This document shows, one piece after another, positions 1 to 10,043 of a stretch of 64,000 nucleotides of DNA. Below the pieces are notes generated by a model. That model worked only from the letters and a program-made list of their open reading frames with translations, did not search any database and had not been told where the DNA came from. The first letter of the stretch is position 1. The number at the start of each line of letters is the position of its first letter. The translations under genes were made by a program, and so were the position numbers. Source of the DNA: CBINFS01 sp966250015 (GTDB lineage Bacteria; Bacteroidota; Rhodothermia; Rhodothermales; DASSAV01); assembly GCA_966250015.1 (NCBI GenBank), contig CBINFS010000007.1:1-64000 (forward strand), in the 5' to 3' direction.

Positions 1-2
1 AG

Positions 3-152
3 CATGGAATGGCAGGCCAGCTGCGTGCGAAAGAAGAGTTTAGTCCCGAACGGATCTGGACGCTGCTTCTGGACGAATACAAACAGCTTCGAAGTGCCGC
101 CGGAAGACCGTTGCCTGTTCCATCGGGCGTGACGAGAAGCAAAGCGACGTAG
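3..152 (+). CDS. Glycosyltransferase, C-terminal fragment (partial)
   Basis: An open frame enters from the left edge and stops with TAG at 150-152, giving about 49 residues. The end reads EFSPERIWTLLLDEYKQL, the amphipathic C-terminal helix common at the end of family 4 (GT-B) glycosyltransferases of surface polysaccharide loci. The 5' part lies outside the window, so no catalytic motif is visible. Its position about 120 bases before a phosphoglycosyltransferase fits a glycan assembly operon. The family call rests on this tail and the context only. Confidence 0.55.
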   Translation, partial: HGMAGQLRAKEEFSPERIWTLLLDEYKQLRSAAGRPLPVPSGVTRSKAT

Positions 153-273
153 CTTAGTTCATGGGAGGCAAATCTTGTGATAGCAAGTGATATTCCCTAC
201 GTTGCCAATAGGAGCCTCAACTGTCAAAGGCGGGGAAAGGGAAGTCCAATAAGCTCCCTTTCAGCATTCTGCT

Positions 274-885
274 ATGCTCAAACGGCTGTTTGATATCATC
301 GCTTCGACGTTGGGCCTTCTGATACTTGCACCGGTTCTTGGGATTCTGGCTGTTTTGGTTTGGATAAAGCTGGGATCACCGGTTCTGTTCAGGCAGGTGC
401 GGCCTGGGCTTCATGCGCGACCCTTTACGATCTACAAGTTTCGCACGATGACCGAAGAGACCGATGGCTCTGGACGGCTGCTGCCCGATGCGGACCGTTT
501 GTCTCCCTTCGGTCGTTTTCTACGCCGCACGAGCCTGGATGAGCTGCCCGAGCTCTGGAATGTATTGAAGGGAGATATGAGCCTGGTGGGACCTCGTCCG
601 TTGTTGATGGAATACCTCGATCGATACACCCCGGAGCAAGCTCGTCGTCACGAGGTGCGTCCGGGCATCACCGGGTGGGCGCAGGTTAATGGTAGGAACG
701 CTCTCGATTGGGAAGCGCGCCTGGCGATGGATGTGTGGTACGTGGATCACCAAAGCTTTAAGCTCGACCTCCTCATACTCTGGCGTACACTGTTGAACGT
801 GATCAAGCGTGACGGCATCAATGCTCCAGGTCACGTCACGATGCCGAGGTTTACGGGTTCAGCACCGGTTCAAGAAAATGGCTGA
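274..885 (+). CDS. pglC: Small phosphoglycosyl transferase, PglC-like
   Basis: A 203-residue membrane enzyme of the bacterial sugar transferase family. It moves a sugar-1-phosphate from a UDP-sugar to undecaprenyl phosphate at the inner face of the membrane. One N-terminal hydrophobic segment (about 5-32) is followed by KFRTM (55-59), the Asp-Glu pair D89-E90 in TSLDELPELWNVL, and GDMSLVGPRPLL, which are the family's catalytic and binding signatures. The size matches the minimal PglC form rather than the long WbaP form. The stop overlaps the next gene's start by 8 bases, and acetyltransferase, aminotransferase and dehydratase genes follow, so UDP-N,N'-diacetylbacillosamine is the likely donor (inference). 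Confidence 0.86.
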   Translation: MLKRLFDIIASTLGLLILAPVLGILAVLVWIKLGSPVLFRQVRPGLHARPFTIYKFRTMTEETDGSGRLLPDADRLSPFGRFLRRTSLDELPELWNVLKGDMSLVGPRPLLMEYLDRYTPEQARRHEVRPGITGWAQVNGRNALDWEARLAMDVWYVDHQSFKLDLLILWRTLLNVIKRDGINAPGHVTMPRFTGSAPVQENG

Positions 886-1504
886 TTCCGGTTCAAAGGT
901 TTACGTCATTGGGGCCGGGGGACACGCAAAGGTCGTCATCGCTACACTACGCGAATCGGGTCGTGAGGTGGCCGGAGCCTTCGACGACGACCCGCAGAAG
1001 GAAGGAATGTCCATAATGGGTGTACCGGTCCTCGGACCCATCGTAAAGATCGAAAGCCTGGGCAAGGTTGGCGTGGTTCTCGCTGTTGGTGATAATCGCC
1101 GTCGTAAGTTGCTCGTTGAGTCGTTTGGCAGTCGCGTAATCTGGCGTAAAGCCGTTCACCCGCGTGCGTACGTGCACGAATCCGTTCAACTGGGGGAGGG
1201 AACGGTCGTTTTTGCTGGAGCAGTAATCCAGCCGGAGAGTCGGATCGGTGCACATTCAATCGTCAACACGGGCGCCACGATCGACCACGACTGCACAATC
1301 GGTGCCTTTACACACGTGGCGCCGGGGGTTCACATCGCGGGAGGAGTGAAGCTGGAGGAGGGGGCGTTCGTCGGGATCGGCGCCGCTATCATCAATGGTT
1401 TGACGGTGGGAGAATGGTCGACAATCGGAGCCGGCGCCGTCGTTACCGAGGATGTACAAGCCAACGTTACGGCTGTAGGCGTGCCTGCAAGAATCACCCG
1501 TTAG
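878..1504 (+). CDS. pglD: Sugar O/N-acetyltransferase, PglD/NeuD-like
   Basis: A 208-residue protein with a Rossmann-like N-terminal nucleotide-sugar domain (VIGAGGHAKVV, about 10-20) and a C-terminal left-handed beta-helix of hexapeptide repeats. H137 in ATIDHDCTIG sits where PglD has its catalytic base. It is expected to acetylate the C4 amino group of a UDP-4-amino sugar with acetyl-CoA. I chose the ATG at 878, which overlaps the end of the upstream gene, over a start at 809 that would add 23 residues inside that gene. Together with the pglE-like gene downstream it fits bacillosamine synthesis; another 4-acetamido sugar is possible. Confidence 0.82.
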   Translation: MADSGSKVYVIGAGGHAKVVIATLRESGREVAGAFDDDPQKEGMSIMGVPVLGPIVKIESLGKVGVVLAVGDNRRRKLLVESFGSRVIWRKAVHPRAYVHESVQLGEGTVVFAGAVIQPESRIGAHSIVNTGATIDHDCTIGAFTHVAPGVHIAGGVKLEEGAFVGIGAAIINGLTVGEWSTIGAGAVVTEDVQANVTAVGVPARITR

Positions 1505-1594
1505 AGGTGATGAGAAGCCAGTCGGCAGAAATCTGTAGGTCGCATTGGTCGATGGGCTTCGAGATCGATACAACACTCGTTTGAAATTGATTAT

Positions 1595-2755
<1,161 letters not shown>

Positions 2756-3003
2756 CCCGATCCTCCCAAGGAATAGTTTTTCACCCTACTTGACTCCTTC
2801 CTGCAATGGATTCATATTCCGGTTGGCTTCCCTGTGTCGTGGCGCAGGTGTGGGTCAAGAACCGGACGCCGTTTTCCTTCAGTAAGGATGTATGAGCTGT
2901 TCGTAGTAACTCCCCAATACTTGCCCACCTTCACACGGTTGAGAAAAGTGAGTTGGTCCGGATCGACCGGATTTTGAACCGTGCTGCTCCTGAACACTTT
3001 CTC

Positions 3004-4944
3004 ATGAAGCCAACACTTACTACGAAGTTCTTTGTCGACCTCTCTCTCTGGTCGCTTTGCGTCCCGATCGCGTTCTGGCTCCGGCTGGACAAGGCGTGGG
3101 TGGATTTCGTTCGCGAGATCGTAATCATGATGGCCCTCGGGGCGCCTTTTAAAGCAGCCGCGATTTACGGTCTCGGCCTGTACCGTCGATCCTGGCACCG
3201 TACGGGCGTGCGCGACCTGATCATGCTCGTGCTTGGAATAGGGATCGTTACAGCAGTGCTCTTCTTGCTTGGACAAGTCCGGATTGAGGGCTTCTCGATT
3301 CCGCGCAGCGTACCGCTCATCACGGGCATGCTTGCCCTCCTGATCATGTCCGGCGCCCGGATGGCCATGCGGATTTACGCGGAGCAGACCGGATTGTTGA
3401 AAGCTGGTAAGGGTGAGGACGTTCGAAGAGTGCTCATCGTGGGCGCCGGTGAGGCCGGCACGCTCGTCGCGCGCGAGATGCTTCGAAACCCTGCGGCCGG
3501 CCGGCTACCTATCGGATTCCTCGACGACGACCCCGTCAAGCGTCGACAGCTCTTCCTTGGCCTCCCCGTGCCCGGTCGAATCGAAGATCTGCCGCAGGTA
3601 GTTCGCGAGCAGCGGGTGGACGAGGTTGTGATTGCGATGCCCTCGGCCGGGGGTTCCACCATCAGGCGTGTTGTTCGAATCGCCAACGATGCGGGTGTAA
3701 CGTACCGGATCATTCCAGGTATCTTCGAGCTGCTCAGCGGGCGCGTGTCGATATCACACATCCGCGAGGTTGAGGTCGAGGACCTGCTTCGTCGCGAGCC
3801 CGTCCGGCTCGACATGCAGGAGATCGGCGATTACCTGGAGGACCGTGTCGTGCTGGTCACCGGGGCAGGGGGGTCGATCGGCTCGGAGATCGTCAGGCAG
3901 GTGGCTGCCTTTGGGCCGGCAACGCTGATTCTACTGGGCCGCGGTGAGAACAGTATTTACCAGATCGATCGCGAGATGGCGCAGGAACACCCGCACATTC
4001 GCCGTTTTGCCGTGGTGACCGACATTCGCGACCGCAAGTCCCTCGAAGCCGTCTTTCGCCGTCATCATCCACAGGTGATCTTCCATGCGGGCGCCCACAA
4101 GCACGTACCCCTGATGGAGCAAAATCCAGCGCAGGCCGTGCTGAACAACGTCGGTGGAACGAGGAACCTCGTCGAGCTTGCCCTCGAATACGGCGTCGAG
4201 GGCTTCGTGAACATCTCGACCGACAAGGCAGTCAATCCTACATCGGTGATGGGGGCTTCGAAGCGAGTCGCCGAGCTCGTCGTCTACGACGCCTCGCGCC
4301 GGTGCAAAGCGCCCAGCACGTACGTCTCGGTCCGTTTTGGGAACGTGCTCGGCAGCCGCGGCAGCGTCATCCCTCTGTTTAAGGAACAGATCAGACGGGG
4401 CGGACCGATAACCATCACCCATCCGGAGATGGTTCGCTACTTCATGACGATCCCCGAAGCCTCCCAGCTCGTCCTTCAGGCGGGGAGTATGGCCGAGAAC
4501 GGGAACGTCTACGTGCTCGATATGGGTGAGCCTGTGAAAATTCTCGACCTTGCACGCGACCTGATCCTGCTCTCCGGTCTACAGCTCGATGACATCGAGA
4601 TTCAATACAGTGGAATCCGTCCCGGCGAGAAGTTATACGAGGAGCTTATGACGGCGGAGGAGGGAACCGTTGCATCACGCCACGAAAAAGTGTTCGTTGC
4701 CAGAAACAGCAGCCGGTTAGGGGAAAACTTTTCGTCTCTGCTCGAGTCCTTGCTTGCCGCTGCCGAGGCACAGGACGAAGAACGCATCAGGAGTCTCTTT
4801 AAACAATTGATACCCACCCACTGCTTCGCTCCAACCGGCGGTGACGGTGCTCCTGCCAGCCCCGTTGCGCCTGAAATCATCTGCGAATCCAACGGTAAAT
4901 CTAAAACCGCTACCTTAACCTCTCGCCAGTCAAGCACCAGCTGA
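3004..4944 (+). CDS. pglF: UDP-GlcNAc 4,6-dehydratase, PglF/CapD-like, membrane bound
   Basis: A 646-residue protein with about four N-terminal membrane helices (roughly 1-125), a first nucleotide-binding domain (GAGEAG near 146) and the catalytic short-chain dehydrogenase domain (VTGAGGSIGSE near 284). The active site reads STDKAVNPTSVMGASK, with Met in place of the usual Tyr of the YxxxK motif, which is typical of PglF/WbpM/FlaA1 dehydratases. It would make UDP-4-keto-6-deoxy-GlcNAc, the first step before PglE and PglD. I prefer the ATG at 3004 over a TTG at 2953 because the protein then begins directly before the first membrane segment. The 248 bases before it hold no gene. Confidence 0.87.
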   Translation: MKPTLTTKFFVDLSLWSLCVPIAFWLRLDKAWVDFVREIVIMMALGAPFKAAAIYGLGLYRRSWHRTGVRDLIMLVLGIGIVTAVLFLLGQVRIEGFSIPRSVPLITGMLALLIMSGARMAMRIYAEQTGLLKAGKGEDVRRVLIVGAGEAGTLVAREMLRNPAAGRLPIGFLDDDPVKRRQLFLGLPVPGRIEDLPQVVREQRVDEVVIAMPSAGGSTIRRVVRIANDAGVTYRIIPGIFELLSGRVSISHIREVEVEDLLRREPVRLDMQEIGDYLEDRVVLVTGAGGSIGSEIVRQVAAFGPATLILLGRGENSIYQIDREMAQEHPHIRRFAVVTDIRDRKSLEAVFRRHHPQVIFHAGAHKHVPLMEQNPAQAVLNNVGGTRNLVELALEYGVEGFVNISTDKAVNPTSVMGASKRVAELVVYDASRRCKAPSTYVSVRFGNVLGSRGSVIPLFKEQIRRGGPITITHPEMVRYFMTIPEASQLVLQAGSMAENGNVYVLDMGEPVKILDLARDLILLSGLQLDDIEIQYSGIRPGEKLYEELMTAEEGTVASRHEKVFVARNSSRLGENFSSLLESLLAAAEAQDEERIRSLFKQLIPTHCFAPTGGDGAPASPVAPEIICESNGKSKTATLTSRQSSTS

Positions 4945-4996
4945 GCGGGCCGGGGGTTTATGATGGCGCCAAAGAGTAGCGATCGTTTTCACGGAT

Positions 4997-5038
4997 CGGG
5001 CGACGCGTGTGGATCACCACATCGGTCGCCCGTTTTTT
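4997..5038 (+). terminator. Rho-independent terminator after pglF
   Basis: CGGGCGAC (4997-5004) pairs with GTCGCCCG (5025-5032), followed directly by six T. The loop can itself fold (TGTGG with CCACA). It closes the glycan operon 52 bases after the pglF stop and lies inside the reading frame upstream of the next gene's ATG at 5050, which argues against an earlier start for that gene. Confidence 0.85.
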
Positions 5039-5049
5039 GTTGTTCTTGG

Positions 5050-6570
5050 ATGAGGCAATTACTTCTGGTCATAGTCACCCTGATCGGGTTCGCGCTCGAA
5101 GCAAGAGGGCAATCGGGGCGAATACTACCGGTTGACGATCCGGCCTACGTTTTGGTGTCGCGGCTTCAACAGCGGGGCTACCTGCTCTCGCTGAATCCGA
5201 CGTCTCTTCCGTATATACACGGTGAGCTTGCGGCAGCATTGGCCCGAATCGATGCTTCCAAACTTACGCCTACCGAGAGGAAGTGGTACGACAGGCTCGT
5301 GAGGCGATTCGGGACGGATCCCATATCGAGAAGATATGCTGGCATCGCCCTCACGCCGGGTTTGGCAGTATCGAGCTCGAAACGGCTTGATGCGCTACGC
5401 CCGCTCGAAGATGAAATCCACGTTTACCCTTTTGCCGCACTCGACGCCTTCGCGGGTCGTGGTCCATTTACGGCCAACGTGAGGTTACGGCACGATCTGT
5501 ATTACGATCGCGATCCGGACGGTATCGACGTTGCCCGGCGTCTGATGGTGCGGAGCGAGGACGCGTACCTCGGCTACCGGCGGATGCCGGTGTCGGTGTA
5601 CCTGGGTCGGTTCCAGAACCACTGGGGATCGTATGGTGACCAGGCGCTGGTCGTCAGCGCCAACCCACGGAGCTACGACCAGATCCACCTGCGTATTGGC
5701 GGTGAGCGCCTGGCCGTGACAGGCTTGCTCGGCGAGCTCGACAGCATCGATTCAAGCGGGGTGTTCGGCGGCTCCGCATTCGGTCCGGGAAGTAAACGGC
5801 GCTTCCTCGCGGCGCATCGCATCGACTGGCGGCCATCACCGTACCTTTCGTTCAGCCTGGTCGAATCGGCGCTCTACTCGGGCGAAAACTCAAGTCCGTC
5901 ACTCAAATTCTTGAATCCCCTTCACGTCTTTCTTTTCGTCGGAGACAACAAGCCCAAAAACGATGAAAACAACATCATGCTCGCCGGCATGATGTGGGCT
6001 TACCACAAAGGATTTACCTTGTATGGCCAGTTCCTGCTCGACGACTACTCACAACGCGGCACGTACCCTCACCGCTTTGCCCTTACCGGCTCGCTCACCT
6101 ACAGCGGACTTTCAGATAACGTGACTCTGGGTTTCTCCGGTACGGTCGTGGGCTCGGAGACCTACAATACGTTCCAGCCGGAGGGACGGTACGTTTATCT
6201 GAATCGCGGCATCGGTACACAGTTTAGCGATTACGTGCTGGCTACCGGCTACGTCGATCTTTACCTCGACTCTGTTGCCTCCGGCTTTTCACTCAGGCCG
6301 TACGTGAATCTCTTTTTGCAAGGTGAGCGAGACATGCGCCTGCCGATCGCGTCGAGGGGCGAGGCGAAAAGTGTCCTTTCCGGTGTCGTCGAAAGGACGT
6401 TACGTTCGGCACTGGTGTTCAGACTTCAACCCGACACCTGGTGGTGGGTCGAGGCCGATGCCGGAGTAAATGCCACATCAAATGCCGACCACGTGAGAGG
6501 CAACAGCGCGAACCGCTTCGCCTTTACACTATCCTTCGGTCTTCGTATCGAAACGGTGATGTCAATCTGA
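5050..6570 (+). CDS. Wzi-like capsule assembly outer-membrane protein
   Basis: About 506 residues: a signal peptide (MRQLLLVIVTLIGFALEARG), a short helical part (about 20-100), then a long stretch of alternating hydrophobic/aromatic residues typical of an outer-membrane beta-barrel. It ends in FTLSFGLRIETVMSI, close to the usual barrel C-terminal strand. The arrangement and motifs such as YLGRFQNHWGSYGDQALV fit the capsule assembly Wzi family, which binds polysaccharide at the cell surface. The start at 5050 is chosen because a strong terminator lies just upstream and the signal peptide begins exactly here; a start at 4960 would bury it. The link to the glycan genes is by position only. Confidence 0.72.
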   Translation: MRQLLLVIVTLIGFALEARGQSGRILPVDDPAYVLVSRLQQRGYLLSLNPTSLPYIHGELAAALARIDASKLTPTERKWYDRLVRRFGTDPISRRYAGIALTPGLAVSSSKRLDALRPLEDEIHVYPFAALDAFAGRGPFTANVRLRHDLYYDRDPDGIDVARRLMVRSEDAYLGYRRMPVSVYLGRFQNHWGSYGDQALVVSANPRSYDQIHLRIGGERLAVTGLLGELDSIDSSGVFGGSAFGPGSKRRFLAAHRIDWRPSPYLSFSLVESALYSGENSSPSLKFLNPLHVFLFVGDNKPKNDENNIMLAGMMWAYHKGFTLYGQFLLDDYSQRGTYPHRFALTGSLTYSGLSDNVTLGFSGTVVGSETYNTFQPEGRYVYLNRGIGTQFSDYVLATGYVDLYLDSVASGFSLRPYVNLFLQGERDMRLPIASRGEAKSVLSGVVERTLRSALVFRLQPDTWWWVEADAGVNATSNADHVRGNSANRFAFTLSFGLRIETVMSI

Positions 6571-6700
6571 CCTCGAGTCTCCACATTCGTCACCATTTTG
6601 GAAACAATGGTGGAGGACGGATTCGAACGGTTCACTGTGCGTTTCCAGGTGAGTCCGGGGAAGTCGATCCGGTAAATGGAAAAATCATGGAGGGAAGGAT

Positions 6701-7126
6701 ATGCCGGGAAAAGAGATCATAGCCATTCAGCTCGAACAGGCGAAGAACCGGCTCGAGTCGCAGCTCAGGGAGACCTTTCGCGAGTACAGTCGTAGCAAGA
6801 TGGGTCCGATCGAGTTCAGACTCAACCTGGAGCAACGGAATAGAGAGGAAGATGACGATGCCGGGGACGACGAACGCGCGCTTCGGAACAGGGTACGCAA
6901 GCTCGTGGACATGTTCCACAATGAGGAAGTGGTTACCCGGACCGGCGTCCGGGTATACAACCTGACGGCAATCGATTCGAACGCGGATGGTGAGCCGGCC
7001 GTAAACGTCAAGTACGAATATGCGGTCGATACAGGCATGGGCGCAGAGCGGATGTCGCCGCTCACGTCAGCCCACATGCCGCCGTCCTCGGCGGGTGACA
7101 CCGAAGCCGACACAGACGAGCCATAG
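6701..7126 (+). CDS. Conserved-looking acidic protein of unknown function
   Basis: A 141-residue soluble protein that I do not recognise. The first half is helical and charged (QLEQAKNRLESQL; an acidic patch REEDDDAGDDE near 48-58). The middle (about 70-105) reads as beta strands (VRVYNLTAI, PAVNVKYEYAV), and the last 25 residues are low-complexity Ser/Thr/Glu. A clear Shine-Dalgarno GGAGGGAAGG lies at 6690-6699, immediately upstream of the ATG. It is 12 bases from the next gene and likely cotranscribed with it. No signal peptide or membrane segment. Confidence 0.6.
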   Translation: MPGKEIIAIQLEQAKNRLESQLRETFREYSRSKMGPIEFRLNLEQRNREEDDDAGDDERALRNRVRKLVDMFHNEEVVTRTGVRVYNLTAIDSNADGEPAVNVKYEYAVDTGMGAERMSPLTSAHMPPSSAGDTEADTDEP

Positions 7127-7138
7127 ACAGGTGGTGTC

Positions 7139-7753
7139 TTGTTCCGTCGCTATAAGATAGGCTGGATAGTCATTATCGGGGTTACGTTGCTCGTAACGGG
7201 TGCTTTCGCCTGGATGGGCAACCGGCCGATAGTGCGGCCTCCCGGTGTTCTCGTGCCCGACGAGCCAGTACAGGTGTCGCTGCGTGATGCCAAACCGATC
7301 CGTATCAAAGGGTACCATCTGACCCCGGTTGCGCAGTTTGATCTGAAGGCTCGCGTGCTCGGGAAGCGGTACTATCGCACCGATCGAGGCGCCAGCCTGG
7401 CGCCGTATGACCTGACCGTGGGGTGGGGACCCATGTCCGATTCCGACATTCTCGACGACCTCCCGATCAGGCTCGACAACCGCGTCTATGCGTGGGACGG
7501 GGATAACGTGCCCCTTACCACAAAAGAGATCATCCTGCACAGTACGAACATGCACCTCATTCCCGCCACTCCCGGAATTGAATCCGTCATACGAAACTTG
7601 CGGGAAGGCCACATCATACGGTTGAGCGGGAAGCTCGTTAACGTGCTCGCCAACGACGGGCTGCGCTGGCAGACCTCGACGACACGCCGCGACGCAGGGG
7701 TAGGTGCTTGCGAGATCGTCTGGGTGGAGCGCCTCGAAATCCTCGATGAGTAA
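7139..7753 (+). CDS. Membrane-anchored protein of unknown function
   Basis: A 204-residue protein starting with TTG, with one N-terminal membrane anchor (IGWIVIIGVTLLVTGAFAWM, about 7-26) and an extracytoplasmic domain. The stretch with YDLTVGWGPMSDSDIL, HSTNMHLIPATPG and IIRLSGKLVNV resembles a widespread uncharacterised family seen beside envelope genes in many bacteria; I know no function for it. It ends two bases before the convergent DUF4105 gene, so the two transcripts must run into each other. Confidence 0.6.
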   Translation: MFRRYKIGWIVIIGVTLLVTGAFAWMGNRPIVRPPGVLVPDEPVQVSLRDAKPIRIKGYHLTPVAQFDLKARVLGKRYYRTDRGASLAPYDLTVGWGPMSDSDILDDLPIRLDNRVYAWDGDNVPLTTKEIILHSTNMHLIPATPGIESVIRNLREGHIIRLSGKLVNVLANDGLRWQTSTTRRDAGVGACEIVWVERLEILDE

Positions 7754-7755
7754 GC

Positions 7756-8973
7756 TCAGGACTTCACTACGGCATCTCTGAAAAAGAGCCACGCACTTCT
7801 TAGAAGGACGAGCAAGATCAACGGTATTGCCGCACGATGGAAATCCTGCGGCCAAAATGGCCACCCTGCAACGATTAGAGTAGCGAGGAGGGCCGATACG
7901 CCGAGGTAGTACCGCAGCCACCTTTTGCTCGACCAGCTTTCTTTCACGAGCAGAATCGCTGCCACGAGATGTGTTGGTAGCGCCCAAAGGACGTTCCAGT
8001 TGTTGGCCGTCACGTGGTGTTCCGAGATAAACCACAGGAACGCGATGAGAAGGCCCGCAACGCCAGCGAGACTGAAAACCAGGACATCGAGCCAGCGAAA
8101 GCGGTAGGACTTTTTCCTGAAGTCAACGATCGTAAGCGCCAGGCCTACCAGGAAAAGCGCGGTCAGGATAAGACCAGGCCAGGGAAAGGCAGGCTCGGGT
8201 GCCGCATACCCGTCGATGTGTAATATGGTGTCGGTTCGCGCCACCAGGGGCACCTCTTTGCCGTCACTGACGATGCGGGCGTGATCGAAGTGCTCCTTCA
8301 GGACGTCCGGCAGAAAAACGGCTTCGTCGGGCGCTGCGATACGGTCAACGGGCGAACCGAGCAGGAGGTCGATACCGAGGTCGAGGTCAGGCCGCTCCAG
8401 GAGGTAAGGGTCGAGCAGGTCACGAAAGCTTTTCTGCGGATCAGGTAAAGGAGTGAAGGTGACAGCGTCACCGAGTGTCGACTCAAACGCGTCACGAATA
8501 CGGGTCGAGCAGTTGTCGAATAAAAAATCGTACCGGTACGTACGGTTCTCGGGTCGGGCGTTGTTCGCCAGGAATTGGAAAAGCGCGGTTCGCTGCTCAC
8601 GGTCCAGATTCAGGATTTGCTCGACTACCGGCCTTTCTTCGTACAGGTAATGAGTGATCGCATCGGCGGTGCGATCCACCGCGAGCATGTAGTCGAGCTT
8701 TCCGTAGGCAAAGCGGGGAACAAACGTCAACGGGTTGCCGAAGCTGAACGTGCCGTAGTTGAACGTCACGTCGATACCCCGTATCGGGTCGAATACCCGA
8801 ATGGCGCTGTGGCCAAAGAGGGAGTAGACCTGATCACCCGGGGCAATCGTTAGGAGTGAGACCTGAGACTCCTCCGACAATCCTTCCACATTCTGGCCGT
8901 ATGCCGGCTGGATGGCCGTCAGATGCAGGAAGGAGGCAAGTAGAATTAGCGCGAGACGGGACGAGAGGGACAT
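7756..8973 (-). CDS. DUF4105 (Lnb N-terminal-like) membrane protein
   Basis: About 405 residues: a signal peptide (MSLSSRLALILLASFLHL), then a periplasmic domain with GDQVYSLFGHSAIRV, FNYGTFSF and FLFDNCSTRIRD, which are marks of the DUF4105/Lnb N-terminal domain, a papain-like fold with Cys and His in these motifs. The second half (about 265-400) holds four to five membrane helices. The start at 8973 puts the signal peptide at the N-terminus; a start at 9060 would add 29 polar residues and overlap the divergent nth promoter region. The domain may act as a cysteine hydrolase (family-level idea only); the substrate is unknown. Confidence 0.72.
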   Translation of the reverse strand: MSLSSRLALILLASFLHLTAIQPAYGQNVEGLSEESQVSLLTIAPGDQVYSLFGHSAIRVFDPIRGIDVTFNYGTFSFGNPLTFVPRFAYGKLDYMLAVDRTADAITHYLYEERPVVEQILNLDREQRTALFQFLANNARPENRTYRYDFLFDNCSTRIRDAFESTLGDAVTFTPLPDPQKSFRDLLDPYLLERPDLDLGIDLLLGSPVDRIAAPDEAVFLPDVLKEHFDHARIVSDGKEVPLVARTDTILHIDGYAAPEPAFPWPGLILTALFLVGLALTIVDFRKKSYRFRWLDVLVFSLAGVAGLLIAFLWFISEHHVTANNWNVLWALPTHLVAAILLVKESWSSKRWLRYYLGVSALLATLIVAGWPFWPQDFHRAAIPLILLVLLRSAWLFFRDAVVKS

Positions 8974-9084
8974 ACCGAAGCGGGCGATGGGCGAGTGCTT
9001 TGATTCCGTCCATCGTCCAACGTTGGAGTATCGGACGGGTTCATTATCTTGTGGCCTCATTACGTCGAAAAGCCAGCGAAAACC

Positions 9085-9927
9085 GTGAACAGGAAAGAGA
9101 AAGCGCGGCTTGTACTGGATGCGCTGCGCGAGATGATCCCACGCCCGGAGACGGAGCTTGAGTATACGAATCCTTACGAATTGATTGTCGCGGTCATCCT
9201 TTCAGCCCAATGTACCGACGCGCGGGTTAACAAAGTCACACCCGCCCTTTTTGAAGCATTTCCGACCATCGAGGCCCTTGCAAAGGCAACGCCGGAACAG
9301 GTTTTCCCTTTCATTCGGTCGTGCTCCTATCCGAATAACAAGGCGAAACACCTCGTCGGTATGGCGAACCGTGTCGTCGAGGAGTATGGCGGCCACATTC
9401 CTCAGACACTGGAGGATTTGATCAAGCTTCCCGGTGTCGGGCGGAAGTCGGCGCAGGTCGTTTTGTCGGTCGCATTCGATCAGGCTGCCTTGCCCGTCGA
9501 CACGCACGTCTTTCGCGTCGCGAACCGAATCGGCCTCACGCGGAACGCCGACACCCCGGTCAAAGTGGAACGACAGCTCAAGGAGCTGCTGGATCCTGAA
9601 ACGTGGGGCGAGGCGCATCACCTGCTGATCCTCCACGGCCGGTACACCTGTACCGCCAAAAACCCGGCGTGTTACCGTTGTAAGGTGGCGCCTTATTGCC
9701 AGTACTACGAGCAGTTGCTGCGTCTTCCTCCCGACATAGACCCACCCGGCGCCCTCTTGGGGAAATACTATTGCAAAACCGGGAATCACTTTTTTGACGT
9801 GCCAGAGACCCGGGTTGATCGGTACGGCGTTGAACAGATCGCATGCCCGGCCTGCTCCTCGATGAACGTGTACGTGGCAAAGACGGGAAAAACGACGAGG
9901 CGTGTGAAAGACTATCGTATCGGCTGA
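9085..9927 (+). CDS. nth: Endonuclease III with Cys-containing C-terminal extension
   Basis: A 280-residue DNA glycosylase/AP lyase of base excision repair, removing oxidised pyrimidines. The helix-hairpin-helix LPGVGRKSAQVV carries catalytic K121, and D139 lies in VDTHVFRV. The iron-sulfur cluster cysteines C189, C196, C199 and C205 have the C-x6-C-x2-C-x5-C spacing of Nth. Residues 211-280 are additional to the usual ~211-residue enzyme and contain C230 and a CPAC pair (254-257), perhaps a zinc ribbon. The GTG at 9085 is preferred to a TTG at 9049 because it begins at the conserved first helix. Confidence 0.92.
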   Translation: MNRKEKARLVLDALREMIPRPETELEYTNPYELIVAVILSAQCTDARVNKVTPALFEAFPTIEALAKATPEQVFPFIRSCSYPNNKAKHLVGMANRVVEEYGGHIPQTLEDLIKLPGVGRKSAQVVLSVAFDQAALPVDTHVFRVANRIGLTRNADTPVKVERQLKELLDPETWGEAHHLLILHGRYTCTAKNPACYRCKVAPYCQYYEQLLRLPPDIDPPGALLGKYYCKTGNHFFDVPETRVDRYGVEQIACPACSSMNVYVAKTGKTTRRVKDYRIG

Positions 9928-10043
9928 ACCGTACCGGCGCGCGTGATTCTTGCGTGAATGATGCGCAGACCGATAGACCTTCTATAAGCAAAGTAGGATT
10001 TTACACTGCTTTGTCATTAAGACTACTAAACTGGCAATAATGT

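Noticed and set aside
4960..5049. Upstream start for the Wzi-like gene adding 30 residues
   Set aside because: A strong rho-independent terminator (4997-5038) lies inside this stretch and a signal peptide begins at the ATG at 5050.
6591..6612. CACCATT/AATGGTG hairpin after wzi as a terminator
   Set aside because: Seven weak pairs and no T run follow the stem, so it does not meet a reasonable terminator standard.
6608..6628. Minus-strand tRNA gene suggested by a GTTCGAATCC...CCACCA string
   Set aside because: The T-stem does not pair, and no D-arm or anticodon arm is found further upstream on that strand.
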